Notes under the pieces: generated by a model
The model's database searches: none
Seen by the model: only the letters and a program-made list of their open reading frames with translations
Told to the model about the DNA's origin: nothing
In this document: positions 7,518-16,112 of the stretch, piece after piece
Layout: each line of letters starts with the position of its first letter
How positions within the stretch are numbered: the stretch's first letter is position 1
Position numbers and translations under genes: made by a program
NCBI RefSeq assembly: GCF_018398315.1
Contig: NZ_JAHBRW010000002.1
Coordinates: 1,100,637 to 1,164,636 of the forward strand
From: Chelatococcus sp. YT9
GTDB lineage: Bacteria > Pseudomonadota > Alphaproteobacteria > Rhizobiales > Beijerinckiaceae
DNA: 64,000 nucleotides
Direction: 5' to 3'

Positions 7518-9107
7518 TCAACGTACGGCGAGCCTTGGATAGTCAAGGAAGACAGACCGTGCAGGCACGATGCCCGTCACGCGGCTGCGAATGATGCGTG
7601 GCAAACGGTCCTGGTAGAGGAAGATCCAAGGCGCATCCTTTGCGATCAAGGCGGCCGCCTGCGCATAGAGCGCGTTGCGTTTCGTCTCGTCCGTCTCACC
7701 CCGGGCTGCATCGAATAGTTTGTCGACCTCGGCGTTGCGGTACCAGCCACGGTTGACGCCCTGGGGAGGCTGTTGCGCGCCGCTGAACATGCGCTCCAGC
7801 CAGTAGGCGCTCTCCGCGCCTGTGGCCCAGCCGTTGAAAGATCCATGGACGTCGTCCTTGTAGCCCGGTCCCTCGGTCGTGATGAGCGTGGCGAACTCGA
7901 GAAACTGCACCTGGAGATCGATATCCACCGCTTTCAGATCCTGCTGCAGCAGCGCGAGTACCTGCGGGGCTAGCGCGAACCCGGGCCCACTGTTGGGCGC
8001 CAGAAGCTTGATCGTGAGCGGTGTCTTAACGCCGGCCTCGGCGAGCAATTGGCGGGCCTTTGCCTGATCGAACCGATAACCCTGTCCGGGCGCTGCGGGT
8101 GGCAGCTCATTGCCGACGGGCACTGGACCAACCGCGGCACGTGTTTGACCATCGAACAATGCCGTCACACCTTCGCGGTTGACAGCATAGTTGAGCGCTT
8201 CGCGGACCTTTCCTTCGTTTGTGCCGGCAGCGCGCGTATTGAGCCGGACAAAATATTGGTTGGCCGGCTCCGGGTACTGAATAGTGATGCCCGGGATGGC
8301 TTTTAGCTGGGCGATCTGCTGCGGGCTGGCACTCGGAATGATATCAACCTGCCCGGTTTGGGCTGCGATGGCAAGCGCCGTCGGATCGGTGATCGGCCTG
8401 AAGATCAGCCGTGCGACTTTGGCCTTTTCGCCCCAATAGCCGTCGAACCGTGACAGTGTAATTTGTTGCCCCTGTTGAAATGAAGGCAGCGTAAATGGCC
8501 CTGTCCCGACTGGCCGCTGGCCAAGCTGGTCGCCCTTGAACTCATGGAGCGCGCCAGGACTGATCATGCCGGCCCGACGATCACTCAAGAGTCTTGGAAA
8601 ACCGGAGAAGGCTTCTTTGAGCGTGATCTCGAAAGTGTTTGGATCCTTTGCCGTCGTGCTCCGGATCCAACGGGTCAGGAATGTCATGTTTCCGCTGGCG
8701 CGGCTGTCGAAGACCGGCGAATCCTTGTCCATCATCCGGGCGAAATTGAGCTGGACCGCGGCGGCATCGAACGGTTTGCCATCGTGAAAGGTAACACCCG
8801 GACGCAGATTGAAGGTGTAGGTCAGTCCATCCGGCGATACGCTCCAGGCTACGGCCAGCGCAGGTTTCAGCGGTGGGGCGGTATCACTCTCCTTGCTCAG
8901 ATCTTCTCGAATGAGCGGGTCGAATATGGCGTCGATCACGCGCAAGCCGACGGTGCCCGTCGTTCGCTGCGGATCAAGCGGCGGGATCGCCCCCTCGGAT
9001 CCGATAACTACTGTGGATGATCCCTGGGCTGCCGCGGGCATCGGAGCCGTTGTTGCGAACAGCCCCAGCAAACCTGCGCCGATCACGCAGTGCCAGCTAT
9101 ATCCCAT
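7518..9107 (-). CDS. Peptide/nickel-type ABC substrate-binding protein (family 5)
   Basis: Periplasmic receptor of about 529 residues for the Dpp-type importer. It begins with a Sec signal peptide (hydrophobic core CVIGAGLLGLFATTAPMPAAA, cleavage probably after AAAQ). The mature part has SBP_bac_5 landmarks: IPPLDPQRTTG, LRPGVTFHDGKPFDAAAVQLN (about residues 95 to 115), GTGPFTLPSFQQGQQITL and KVREALNYAVNREG. The ATG at 9107 is selected because it directly precedes the signal peptide and has a GGAGAA site six bases upstream; the frame is open further upstream to 9179. It is the promoter-proximal gene of the leftward operon and is divergent from the LysR gene. The ligand cannot be read from sequence: this family binds peptides, opines, nickel chelates and many aromatic or amide compounds. 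Confidence 0.93.
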   Translation of the reverse strand: MGYSWHCVIGAGLLGLFATTAPMPAAAQGSSTVVIGSEGAIPPLDPQRTTGTVGLRVIDAIFDPLIREDLSKESDTAPPLKPALAVAWSVSPDGLTYTFNLRPGVTFHDGKPFDAAAVQLNFARMMDKDSPVFDSRASGNMTFLTRWIRSTTAKDPNTFEITLKEAFSGFPRLLSDRRAGMISPGALHEFKGDQLGQRPVGTGPFTLPSFQQGQQITLSRFDGYWGEKAKVARLIFRPITDPTALAIAAQTGQVDIIPSASPQQIAQLKAIPGITIQYPEPANQYFVRLNTRAAGTNEGKVREALNYAVNREGVTALFDGQTRAAVGPVPVGNELPPAAPGQGYRFDQAKARQLLAEAGVKTPLTIKLLAPNSGPGFALAPQVLALLQQDLKAVDIDLQVQFLEFATLITTEGPGYKDDVHGSFNGWATGAESAYWLERMFSGAQQPPQGVNRGWYRNAEVDKLFDAARGETDETKRNALYAQAAALIAKDAPWIFLYQDRLPRIIRSRVTGIVPARSVFLDYPRLAVR

Positions 9108-9199
9108 GTCAGTTCTCCATTCCCCTCGGCGCCCGTTGACAGCGAGCTTCTTGTGCGGTGCTGGACTGTGGGACAGCACGTTTTTCTATGCAAATTTTT

Positions 9200-9233
9200 T
9201 TAATTGGCCTATTAATCAGAAAAGCTAATTAAT
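9200..9233. promoter_or_regulatory. AT-rich divergent promoter region with candidate LysR site
   Basis: The gap between the divergent receptor and lysR genes contains a sharp AT-rich island in otherwise GC-rich DNA. It holds three AATT/ATTAAT elements: TTAATT at 9200-9205 and ATTAAT at 9211-9216 and 9228-9233. The last two are separated by an 11-base spacer and form a symmetric pair. LysR-type regulators usually bind interrupted palindromes with a T-N11-A core in such positions, so this is the best candidate operator; assignment to this regulator is inference. Confidence 0.4.
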
Positions 9234-9266
9234 GTGGGCGGCTCACATGAGCGAGCACTTCACACG

Positions 9267-10238
9267 ATGACCCAGACGAGCCAGCAGTCACCGGCCCTGA
9301 ACGCGACGATCAAACATCTGCGCGCCTTCTTGAGCGTGGCACGCAATCGAAGCTTCACGCGTGCTGCGACCGAATTGCACCTGTCGCAGCCCACCTTGAC
9401 CATGATTATTCGACAGCTTGAAGATATCGTGGGCGCAAGCCTCTTTGAGCGCACCACCCGGACCATTGCGTTGACGCCTGAGGGGAGCGATTTCATGCCG
9501 ACGGCCGAGCGCCTCGTCTATGATTTCGACATGGCCATACAGGATATACAGGCCGTCGCGACGCGCAGAAGCGGACGAATTGGTGTCGCCTTGGTCCATG
9601 CGGTGGCGACCAAAGTCATTCCGGACGTACTGAAGCTATTTACGGTGGATCATCCGCGCATTCATCTCCATCTCCGCGACGGAAATTCATCGGAAGTGCG
9701 GCGCCGAGTGAGGCGCAATGAGGTCGATGTCGGCTTCTGCAGCAAGGGTGATGATGATCCCGAGCTGGATTTCAAGCCTCTTTTCCGTGACCAGATGGGG
9801 CTTCTTCTGCGGCGAGATCATACAATTGCGAAAGCCCGGCCGCCACTGCGCTGGGATGATTTGGAGGGTACCGATTTCATCGGGCTGACACAGGACACGG
9901 CGACGGCGTCGTTGCTTACTCAGCTGCCTGCAATGAGTACATCGATGTCATCACCGCGCTACCAGGTATCGATGAACTCGACGCTGTGGGCGCTTCTGGA
10001 GGCGGGCATAGGCGTCACGACGGTTCCTGCGCTTGCAGTCTTCGGCGGTGCCGGGGGGCACCTCGTATTCAGGCAGATCAAAGATCCAATCGTATGGCGC
10101 ACAGTGTATGTCGTAACGCGTCGTGGAAGATCACTGTCGCCGCCGATTCATGACCTTATTGCGCGCGTCCGTAATCGGATTGCGGCGATCAGTGCAACCA
10201 CCCCTCTCGTAGAAGTCCTGACTTCGGCTGACCGGTGA
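9267..10238 (+). CDS. LysR-family transcriptional regulator
   Basis: A 323-residue LysR-type regulator. The N-terminal winged helix-turn-helix (about residues 14 to 75) reads HLRAFLSVARNRSFTRAATELHLSQPTLT and continues to FERTTRTIALTPEG. The C-terminal part is a periplasmic-binding-protein-like inducer domain (RIGVALVHAVATKVIPDVL to the end). ATG 9267 is preferred because it places the helix-turn-helix at the usual distance; an upstream ATG at 9234 would add 11 residues. It is divergent from the eight-gene catabolic operon, the classical arrangement in which a LysR protein controls its neighbour and itself in response to a pathway intermediate. Confidence 0.93.
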   Translation: MTQTSQQSPALNATIKHLRAFLSVARNRSFTRAATELHLSQPTLTMIIRQLEDIVGASLFERTTRTIALTPEGSDFMPTAERLVYDFDMAIQDIQAVATRRSGRIGVALVHAVATKVIPDVLKLFTVDHPRIHLHLRDGNSSEVRRRVRRNEVDVGFCSKGDDDPELDFKPLFRDQMGLLLRRDHTIAKARPPLRWDDLEGTDFIGLTQDTATASLLTQLPAMSTSMSSPRYQVSMNSTLWALLEAGIGVTTVPALAVFGGAGGHLVFRQIKDPIVWRTVYVVTRRGRSLSPPIHDLIARVRNRIAAISATTPLVEVLTSADR

Positions 10239-10662
10239 ATGGATCAGATCGCCGATCGGACGGGAGACCTGCCGGCCGCGTAGCATCCAGTATCCGCCGC
10301 CTTCTCGGCCTATAGGCTGCGTCCGATCTGAATTCCAGAAAAACGAGGAAGGCGTAAGACCAGTGAGCGGGTACGCTTATGTCCGATGAATATCGTCGGA
10401 GCTATGCGGGGGTAAACAAGCGCGCATGCGCAGCCAGGCTGCTGGATATCGGGTCGCGCTGCAGGTTCCGACCGGATGGGCCGGGTCGAGCCTACGCCAT
10501 CACACCTGTGCGCATGGATGGGGAGGGGCACTCGCATGTGAGCTCGGGTTGGCACAGGCCCAGGGCGGCCGCTGCGCTGCGGGGACAGCGACCGTCAGCT
10601 TGGGGTCATCCGCGACAGGCTCGCGGAGCAATACGCCGTTCGGCATGGCGCGGTACAGGCAA
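10239..10662. other. Intergenic region between convergent lysR and receptor genes
   Basis: About 420 bases between the stop of the lysR gene and the stop of the module A receptor gene, which point towards each other. Short frames in it have no recognisable protein character. A 9-bp inverted repeat, GATCGGACG at 10254-10262 and CGTCCGATC at 10320-10328, is separated by 57 bases and could form an extended transcript-end structure, but there is no T-tract. Nothing else was seen. Confidence 0.5.
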
Positions 10663-11937
10663 TCAGTTCACCAGCCGCTCAATCCGCGATTGCATAGAGG
10701 CCGCTGCGTCCTTCGGCGATTTCAGGCCGAGCACCGCAGCCTGGGATTCCTCACGGAATATCGCTGCGACTTCTATTGAGCGGTCGAAGTTGGAAGGAAC
10801 AATCTGTGCAATCTTAAGCGCTTCGGCTTCCGCTTTGGTGTAAGGCAGCTTCTCCTGAAGGCGTATATCGGAGTACGCTGTCGGATCGACGGGACCATTA
10901 CCATTAAGCGCGATCCGGATAGTTGCCTCCTTTCCAGACAGCGCACGCATCAGCGAGTAAGACAGGTCTTTGTTCTTCGCGTTGCGCGGTATTGCCATCG
11001 ACCAGATTTCAGTGATCGCAGTACCCTCGGGGTTTACGGCTGACGGTGTGACAACCACGTCAATCTGACCAGGAAACTTGGAACTCTTCGGGTTATTGTA
11101 GACTGCATAGCGCGCGAAGGGATCGATCGCCATTGCCGCCTGTCCATTCTGAACTGCGGTGATCACGTCGTCGATAGTCATCGTGGCGTAGTTCTGCGAG
11201 AGCACGCCTTCTTTGTAGAGCTCCGCCATGGTCGTCAGCCCCTTGATCATTTCAGGGCTGTTGGCGGTGACCTTGCCTTTGTCGTCGAATAGCCGGGCAC
11301 CGAACGCGGACAACAGGGTCAGCACGGCAACGTGCTCGTCGCCGGAGTTCATGACGAGCCCTGCGACGCGCGTGCCGTCTGGGCGCGTGTAGCTCATTTT
11401 TCGAGCGTATTGCAGCAGTTCGCCCAGCGTCTGCGGAGCGTGGTTCAATCCGCGCTCGGCGAACAGGGCCTTGTTCCAGTGCAGGCCGGTCGTCGCGTGG
11501 CGGAACGGGATCGCCGTCAGCTTGCCGTCATAGGTGAGCGCCTTCTTCAACTGCTCCGGGATAGCATCGATGATCTCGATCGGCGCAGCCTTCATGCGGT
11601 CATCCAACGGCTCGAGCAGGGCGGCGATGCGCGGCGTGTGAAACTTGTTGATGACGAAGGCAAGATCGACCGAGCTTTCGCGCAATGACAACTCGCGGCC
11701 GAGGCGGTCGTGGATCGGATCGATATTGCCCGTGATCCAGTTCAGGGTCGCCTTGTTGGCCGCCGCCCACTCTCCTGCGACGTCGCCCCCCGTCGTGCCC
11801 GCGACGAGGCCGCGCGCCACGTTCTCATGCACCTTGTGCGACAGGATGGACACGGGTGTTTGCGCAAGCGCCGGTAGCGCAGCGCAGAGGCTAACTGCCA
11901 CGCCGGCCGCTAGTCCGGCCCGCTTCAGGAAATTCAT
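10663..11937 (-). CDS. Module A ABC transporter substrate-binding protein (family 1)
   Basis: Periplasmic receptor of 424 residues with a Sec signal peptide (MNFLKRAGLAAGVAVSLCAA, cleavage probably after ALAQ). The body has family-1 (sugar/polyol type) features such as DGKLTAIPFRHATTGLHWNKALFAERGL and PFARYAVYNNPKSSKFPGQIDV. The start at 11937 has a strong GGAGAGAAG ribosome site. It is closely related to the module C receptor at 62629-63894: both share KLTAIPFRHAT or HLAALPYRHAT, ALFAERG or ELLAERG, YxRPDGTRV, SKFPG and LNGNGPV motifs. It is divergent from the FCD-type GntR gene, and two TTGGATCCA palindromes lie 25 to 50 bases upstream of its start. The module A permeases at 16113-17818 are the likely partners. 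Ligand unknown. Confidence 0.93.
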   Translation of the reverse strand: MNFLKRAGLAAGVAVSLCAALPALAQTPVSILSHKVHENVARGLVAGTTGGDVAGEWAAANKATLNWITGNIDPIHDRLGRELSLRESSVDLAFVINKFHTPRIAALLEPLDDRMKAAPIEIIDAIPEQLKKALTYDGKLTAIPFRHATTGLHWNKALFAERGLNHAPQTLGELLQYARKMSYTRPDGTRVAGLVMNSGDEHVAVLTLLSAFGARLFDDKGKVTANSPEMIKGLTTMAELYKEGVLSQNYATMTIDDVITAVQNGQAAMAIDPFARYAVYNNPKSSKFPGQIDVVVTPSAVNPEGTAITEIWSMAIPRNAKNKDLSYSLMRALSGKEATIRIALNGNGPVDPTAYSDIRLQEKLPYTKAEAEALKIAQIVPSNFDRSIEVAAIFREESQAAVLGLKSPKDAAASMQSRIERLVN

Positions 11938-11961
11938 GATCTTCTCTCCCCAGGGATTATA

Positions 11962-11987
11962 ATTGGATCCAGTGCATTGGATCCAAT
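11962..11987. promoter_or_regulatory. Tandem TTGGATCCA operator in front of the module A receptor
   Basis: Two copies of the same palindrome, ATTGGATCCAGT at 11962-11973 and the perfect ATTGGATCCAAT at 11976-11987, lie side by side just upstream of the receptor start at 11937. Single copies of the TTGGATCCA core occur at 12380-12388 and 14578-14586, both in promoter positions of the same module. The symmetry and size resemble operators of FCD-type GntR proteins, so the adjacent regulator is the natural candidate binder (inference). Confidence 0.6.
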
Positions 11988-12378
11988 CAGGAATCATAAT
12001 GCGCGTCAACTGCTCGTCGATCAGGCCGCTGAGTGGGCTGCGTGGCGCGCGAGACGCTCGGACGCCGCAAGACCAGGTGGACGCAACAGGCGGGACCGCA
12101 GCGTGTCGGGGAGCTGAATCCGTGATGAGCGGGGTGGGTGATACATCAGCCGCCGCAACAGACAGGCCGCAGGTCCGCCTCACCCACGAAGCATGCTACG
12201 CCCCAGGGGAACGCCGCCAGTGAGAAGTGATGCGGTCGTGAAGAGGAGATCCCAAGCGAGAGGTGTGGCACCCAACGCGACCACCCTTGCCAAACTGCGA
12301 ATAGGGTGGACGCGGGCGAAGCCCGGTATGGGACAACACTACCGCGCTTCTGGACAAATTGCGGTTCGCCACCTAGGT

Positions 12379-12390
12379 TTTGGATCCATA
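12379..12390. promoter_or_regulatory. TTGGATCCA operator copy at the gntR start
   Basis: TTTGGATCCATA, with the core at 12380-12388, is located 7 bases before the ATG at 12397 and about 45 bases before the alternative GTG start at 12433. Its position is what is expected for autoregulation of the GntR gene; a protein bound here would block transcription or early elongation of its own gene. Confidence 0.55.
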
Positions 12391-12396
12391 AGCCGG

Positions 12397-13110
12397 ATGA
12401 CCGTAGTCGGCGGCCAAAACCGGAGATCTTTCGTGGAACGGGCAGTTCGATTCAAGAGTACCGCGGATTATGCCACCTCTGAAATCCAGCGCATGATCCT
12501 GGCTGGCGAATTGGCGGCGGGCGAGCGGCTCGACCAGGTGCGCCTGGCCGAGCAGCTCGATGTCAGCAGGCATCCTATCAGGCAAGCTATCGAACGCTTG
12601 GCCGAGCGGGGGTTCGTGCTGCTGAGCCCGCATCGCAGCGCAGTGGTTTCTGCTCACTCGATCGGTGACTTGGTCGAGCTCTATTCGTTGCGTGAAAGCC
12701 TCGAGGACATGGCATTGCGTGCTAGCTGGCCCAGCCTGCTCGACGGCGGACGGGATCATGTGACGGCCATTTACAAACGTTTGGCCACAGAGGACCCTGA
12801 AGCCGACCTTGAGCGCTACATGCATGAGAATCGTGCGTTCCATCTCGCTTTCTATCGCGACTGTGGCAATCGCCATCTCCTGCGCACGATTACCACCCTG
12901 TTCGACCTGTCAGAGCGCTACCAAAGAACTGCGTTGACGTCAGCGCGTCGGCAGAATCAGTCCAGCGATGAGCATGCGGGAATGATGGACGCGCTGCGCG
13001 CCGGCGATCTAGACCTTCTGAGTGAGCGCTTGAAGGCGCATAACCGCGGCACGCAGGAGCAGGTGCGGACTCTGCTCTCTGCATCCGAAGCCGAGACGGG
13101 GAAGGGCTGA
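12397..13110 (+). CDS. GntR-family regulator, FCD subfamily (module A)
   Basis: A DNA-binding regulator of about 237 residues. The N-terminal winged helix contains TSEIQRMILAGELAAGERLDQVRLAEQLDVSRHPIRQAIERLAERGF; the helical FCD ligand domain follows (LVELYSLRESLEDMALR and YMHENRAFHLAFYRDCGNRHLL, with the Asp/His pattern that usually binds a metal and a carboxylate effector). The open frame extends to 12193, but ATG 12397 or GTG 12433 (with a GGAG site) gives a normal length. TTGGATCCA palindromes lie at its own start, in front of the divergent receptor gene, and in the next divergent promoter, which suggests it controls all of module A. Most regulators of this group are repressors released by a pathway metabolite. 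Confidence 0.9.
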   Translation: MTVVGGQNRRSFVERAVRFKSTADYATSEIQRMILAGELAAGERLDQVRLAEQLDVSRHPIRQAIERLAERGFVLLSPHRSAVVSAHSIGDLVELYSLRESLEDMALRASWPSLLDGGRDHVTAIYKRLATEDPEADLERYMHENRAFHLAFYRDCGNRHLLRTITTLFDLSERYQRTALTSARRQNQSSDEHAGMMDALRAGDLDLLSERLKAHNRGTQEQVRTLLSASEAETGKG

Positions 13111-13141
13111 ACGCACGTCCTGTCTCGCGCCGGCCTTCACG

Positions 13142-14533
13142 TCACCGGGTGCCGTCGAGGACCGCGCCCTGCTCCTGAAGGAGTTGGCGCAGGCGGCCCA
13201 CGGGAATATCACGCAACCGAGCGTGGTTGCTCTGCGTGAGGGCCATCGCGGTAAGACTTCCGGCGGCCTGACCCATCGCCATACAGCTTCCCATGACGCG
13301 TGCCGACCCTTGTGCCTCTCGGCTGGCCGAGAGACAGCGCCCTGCGATCACGACATTCTCTAGACCCTTGGGCAATAGGCTCGCTAATGGAATATCGTAA
13401 GACCCGCCATCAGCCACGGGGATACGGATCTGACCCGTGCCATCCTGATGGATATCGACATGATGGCACCCCTTTGCGACCCCGTCGCTGCGCTTTCGCG
13501 CCTGCAGCACATCCTCCTCGGTAAGGATGTAGTCGCCCACGACCCGGCGCGTTTCACGAATGCCGATACGCGGTGACATGCCGGAGATGCTGGCCTCACT
13601 GAAGCCAGGCACTGACTTGCGCAGAAACTCTGCGCATTGGAAAACCTGTGCTGGAAGCACCCTCAATGCGGTCGCCATATTGTCCGGACGGGTTGGCTCG
13701 TCGAGGGTGATGCGTGTCGCGTTGATACATACCTCGCGCCGGGTCTCGGAAGTCGGCTGAATCATCACCAGCGCGGTGGCGAACATATCCCCGCGCTGGA
13801 TCGCGCCGCCGAGAAGCGGACCGTCGCCTTTGAAGAACACGCAGGGCTGGCCCTGCAGGAAGATCTCCTCGGTAATCTCGCGATCGGTGCGGCCGCCTCG
13901 AATCGCGTCGCTTTCCCCCACGGCGACGCATTCGGGATGCTCCCGTACGTAGGACAGCAACGCTCCCGTGTCGACGCCGGCCATTCGGAACATCATTGAC
14001 ATCGGCTGCGGTTTCTCGCCGTTCTCGACGCTCAGCGTCTCGCCCCCTGCCATCGCGCACAGATCGCCATCGCCCGAGGCATCGACGAAGGCGCGCGCGG
14101 TGACCAGCTGCCGTCCGCCCTTGCCCAGCACGACGAGGCCGGTGATCCTGCCGCCATCATGCACCGCTTCCTCAGCGAATGTCTGGAGGTGGACAGTCAC
14201 TCCCGCGTCGAAGACGAGGCGCGGAATGGCAATCTTCATGATCTCCGGATCATAGGCGATATAACGGATCAGCCGCCAATCGTTGAGCTTGGCGACGAAT
14301 CCGCCCATGTCACGGCAGAGCTGGAGCAGGTCGGTGATCACTCCGCCGACGGTGTCTTCGCCGCGGCCATTGATTGCGCCGTCGATTGTCATGCCGGTGA
14401 GTAGCTCGCCCCCCAGCATTGGGCCTGCCTCTACCAGCGCCGTGCGCGCACCGTTGCGTGCCGCCGCGACTGCCGCCGCGATTCCGGCGCTGCCGCCTCC
14501 CAATACGATCACATCGTAGTCTTGGCTGTTCAC
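13142..14533 (-). CDS. FAD-dependent oxidoreductase (module A, FAD_oxidored type)
   Basis: A soluble flavoprotein of 463 residues. It opens with the Rossmann motif YDVIVLGGGSAGIAAAVAAARNGA followed by an acidic residue (LVEAG) and has the second FAD contact DASGDGDLCAMAGGE at about residue 171. The C-terminus reads NVVIAGRCLSASREAQGSARVMGSCM, a family-specific flavin segment. It is paralogous to 57503-58906 of module B: the two share GGELxTG, NDWRLIxY or KDWRLIWY, DPEIMKIA, RIGIRETRR and HHVDIHQDG-type stretches. The start is a GTG at 14533 with a GGGAG site. Members occur beside sugar-type ABC importers; the reaction is probably dehydrogenation of an imported hydroxy compound, not established. 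It is divergent from the GabD-like gene, with an operator copy between them. Confidence 0.88.
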   Translation of the reverse strand: MNSQDYDVIVLGGGSAGIAAAVAAARNGARTALVEAGPMLGGELLTGMTIDGAINGRGEDTVGGVITDLLQLCRDMGGFVAKLNDWRLIRYIAYDPEIMKIAIPRLVFDAGVTVHLQTFAEEAVHDGGRITGLVVLGKGGRQLVTARAFVDASGDGDLCAMAGGETLSVENGEKPQPMSMMFRMAGVDTGALLSYVREHPECVAVGESDAIRGGRTDREITEEIFLQGQPCVFFKGDGPLLGGAIQRGDMFATALVMIQPTSETRREVCINATRITLDEPTRPDNMATALRVLPAQVFQCAEFLRKSVPGFSEASISGMSPRIGIRETRRVVGDYILTEEDVLQARKRSDGVAKGCHHVDIHQDGTGQIRIPVADGGSYDIPLASLLPKGLENVVIAGRCLSASREAQGSARVMGSCMAMGQAAGSLTAMALTQSNHARLRDIPVGRLRQLLQEQGAVLDGTR

Positions 14534-14576
14534 AACCGATCTCCCTCGCTCAAGCGCTGAAACCCGTTATTGCGTT

Positions 14577-14588
14577 TTTGGATCCATG
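14577..14588. promoter_or_regulatory. TTGGATCCA operator in the divergent oxidoreductase/aldehyde dehydrogenase promoter
   Basis: TTTGGATCCATG, with the core at 14578-14586, lies in the 94-base gap between the leftward FAD oxidoreductase (start 14533) and the rightward GabD-like gene (start 14628). One bound protein could control both directions. Two direct GATGCAAT copies (14588-14595, 14602-14609) follow immediately; their meaning is unclear. Confidence 0.55.
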
Positions 14589-14627
14589 ATGCAATATGCG
14601 AGATGCAATTTTGGTGAGGAGATCGGA

Positions 14628-16064
14628 ATGCAGTGGGGGAGGCTCAGTCTCACCGGTGCGGCTGCGCAGGAGGAGGAAGGGACAGCGATTGCCTGGCATC
14701 GCGTGGACGATCCCGCGACGGGCGAACCGGTCGGGTATGTGCGCGCGTTCTCGGCAGATGACACCCGCGCCGCCGTCGAAGCGGCCCATGCCGCTTATCC
14801 AGGCTGGTCAGGGGAGCCGCCCCAGGTGCGTGGCGCGATCCTAAACCGCTTGGCCCAACTTATCTTGGCCCATACTGAAGATCTCGCAGGTCTGCTGACT
14901 GCGGAACAGGGCAAGCCGCTCGCCGAGTCTCGCGCTGAGGTCGCCTCAGCGGCCGGATATTTCCACTTTTTCGCCGAGGAGGGGAGACGTCTGAACGGCG
15001 AAATCGTCGCTTCTCCGCGCGCTGACAGCCGCATTCTCGTCCATCACAAGCCGATCGGCGTGGTCGCCGCGATTACCCCCTGGAACTTCCCGGTCTCGAT
15101 GGTGGCACGCAAGCTCGCGCCTGCGTTGGCGGCCGGATGCACTGTCGTGCTCAAGCCGGCGCCGCAGACGCCACTTTGCGCCCTCGCGTTGGCGGCCCTA
15201 TGCCGAGAGGCGGGCCTCCCCCCGGGCACGCTGGAGGTCGTGACCGGCGAAGCAACGACGATTGGCTCCGTGCTGACTCAGGATCCGCGCATCGCTTTCC
15301 TGAGCTTCACTGGCTCCACTGCAACAGGACGGCTGCTCTATGGCCAATGCGCCAGCACAATCAAGAAGCTGGGGCTTGAGCTTGGGGGACATGCCCCCTT
15401 TATAGTGCTGCCGGATGCCGACCTCGATAAGGCGGCAGCGCTGGCAGTAGCCGCAAAGTTCCGGAATGCCGGTCAGACCTGCGTCTGTCCGAACCGCTTC
15501 TTCATCCATGACCTGGTCTATGACGACTTCCTAGCCCGTTTCCTCACGCAGATCGATACGCTCATTCCCGGCCATGGCCGGGATCCCGTCAGCACACTCG
15601 CGCCGCTCATCGACGACGCGGCGCTGGCCAAGGTTGAGCGCCACGTCGCCGATGCCCTCGCCAAAGGCGCCCGCCTCACGCGTGGTGGACGGCGGTCCGC
15701 CCTGGGGCGGACGTGGTACGAGGCCACGGTCCTGGAGGATGTCAGCTCCGACATGCTGATCTCTAGCGAAGAGACCTTCGGGCCCGTGGCCGCGATCACG
15801 CGTTTCACTGACCTCGAGGCGGTCAAGATGTCGATCAACGCATCGCCCTACGGGCTTGCGGGGTATGTATTCGGGCGCGACATCTCACACGTCTTGAGAA
15901 CCGCCGAATCTCTCGACCTCGGCATGGTGGGCATCAATGCAATCCATCTTGGGCTGGAGATGGCTCCTATTGGAGGTGTCAAACAATCTGGTCTCGGACG
16001 GGAGGGTGGACATGCGGGCATTCTTGAATACTGCGAGCCGCAATACCTGCTCATAGGCATGTGA
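14628..16064 (+). CDS. NAD(P)+ semialdehyde dehydrogenase, GabD-like
   Basis: A 478-residue aldehyde dehydrogenase most like succinate-semialdehyde dehydrogenases. The oxyanion Asn is in AITPWNFP (Asn153), the general base Glu251 in LELGGHAPF, and the nucleophile Cys285 in KFRNAGQTCVCPNRF, the last being very characteristic of the GabD group, with a second cysteine two positions on. ATG 14628 is chosen for the GAGGAG ribosome site; the frame is open from 14586. It begins the rightward operon with two permeases and a GMC oxidoreductase, so it probably oxidises an aldehyde made by one of the two flavoenzymes. The true substrate may be a longer or hydroxylated semialdehyde. Confidence 0.92.
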   Translation: MQWGRLSLTGAAAQEEEGTAIAWHRVDDPATGEPVGYVRAFSADDTRAAVEAAHAAYPGWSGEPPQVRGAILNRLAQLILAHTEDLAGLLTAEQGKPLAESRAEVASAAGYFHFFAEEGRRLNGEIVASPRADSRILVHHKPIGVVAAITPWNFPVSMVARKLAPALAAGCTVVLKPAPQTPLCALALAALCREAGLPPGTLEVVTGEATTIGSVLTQDPRIAFLSFTGSTATGRLLYGQCASTIKKLGLELGGHAPFIVLPDADLDKAAALAVAAKFRNAGQTCVCPNRFFIHDLVYDDFLARFLTQIDTLIPGHGRDPVSTLAPLIDDAALAKVERHVADALAKGARLTRGGRRSALGRTWYEATVLEDVSSDMLISSEETFGPVAAITRFTDLEAVKMSINASPYGLAGYVFGRDISHVLRTAESLDLGMVGINAIHLGLEMAPIGGVKQSGLGREGGHAGILEYCEPQYLLIGM

Positions 16065-16112
16065 GGCAGTTGTCCTTCCCGAGCAGGCGACTAACGATGA
16101 AATGGAGATGAT

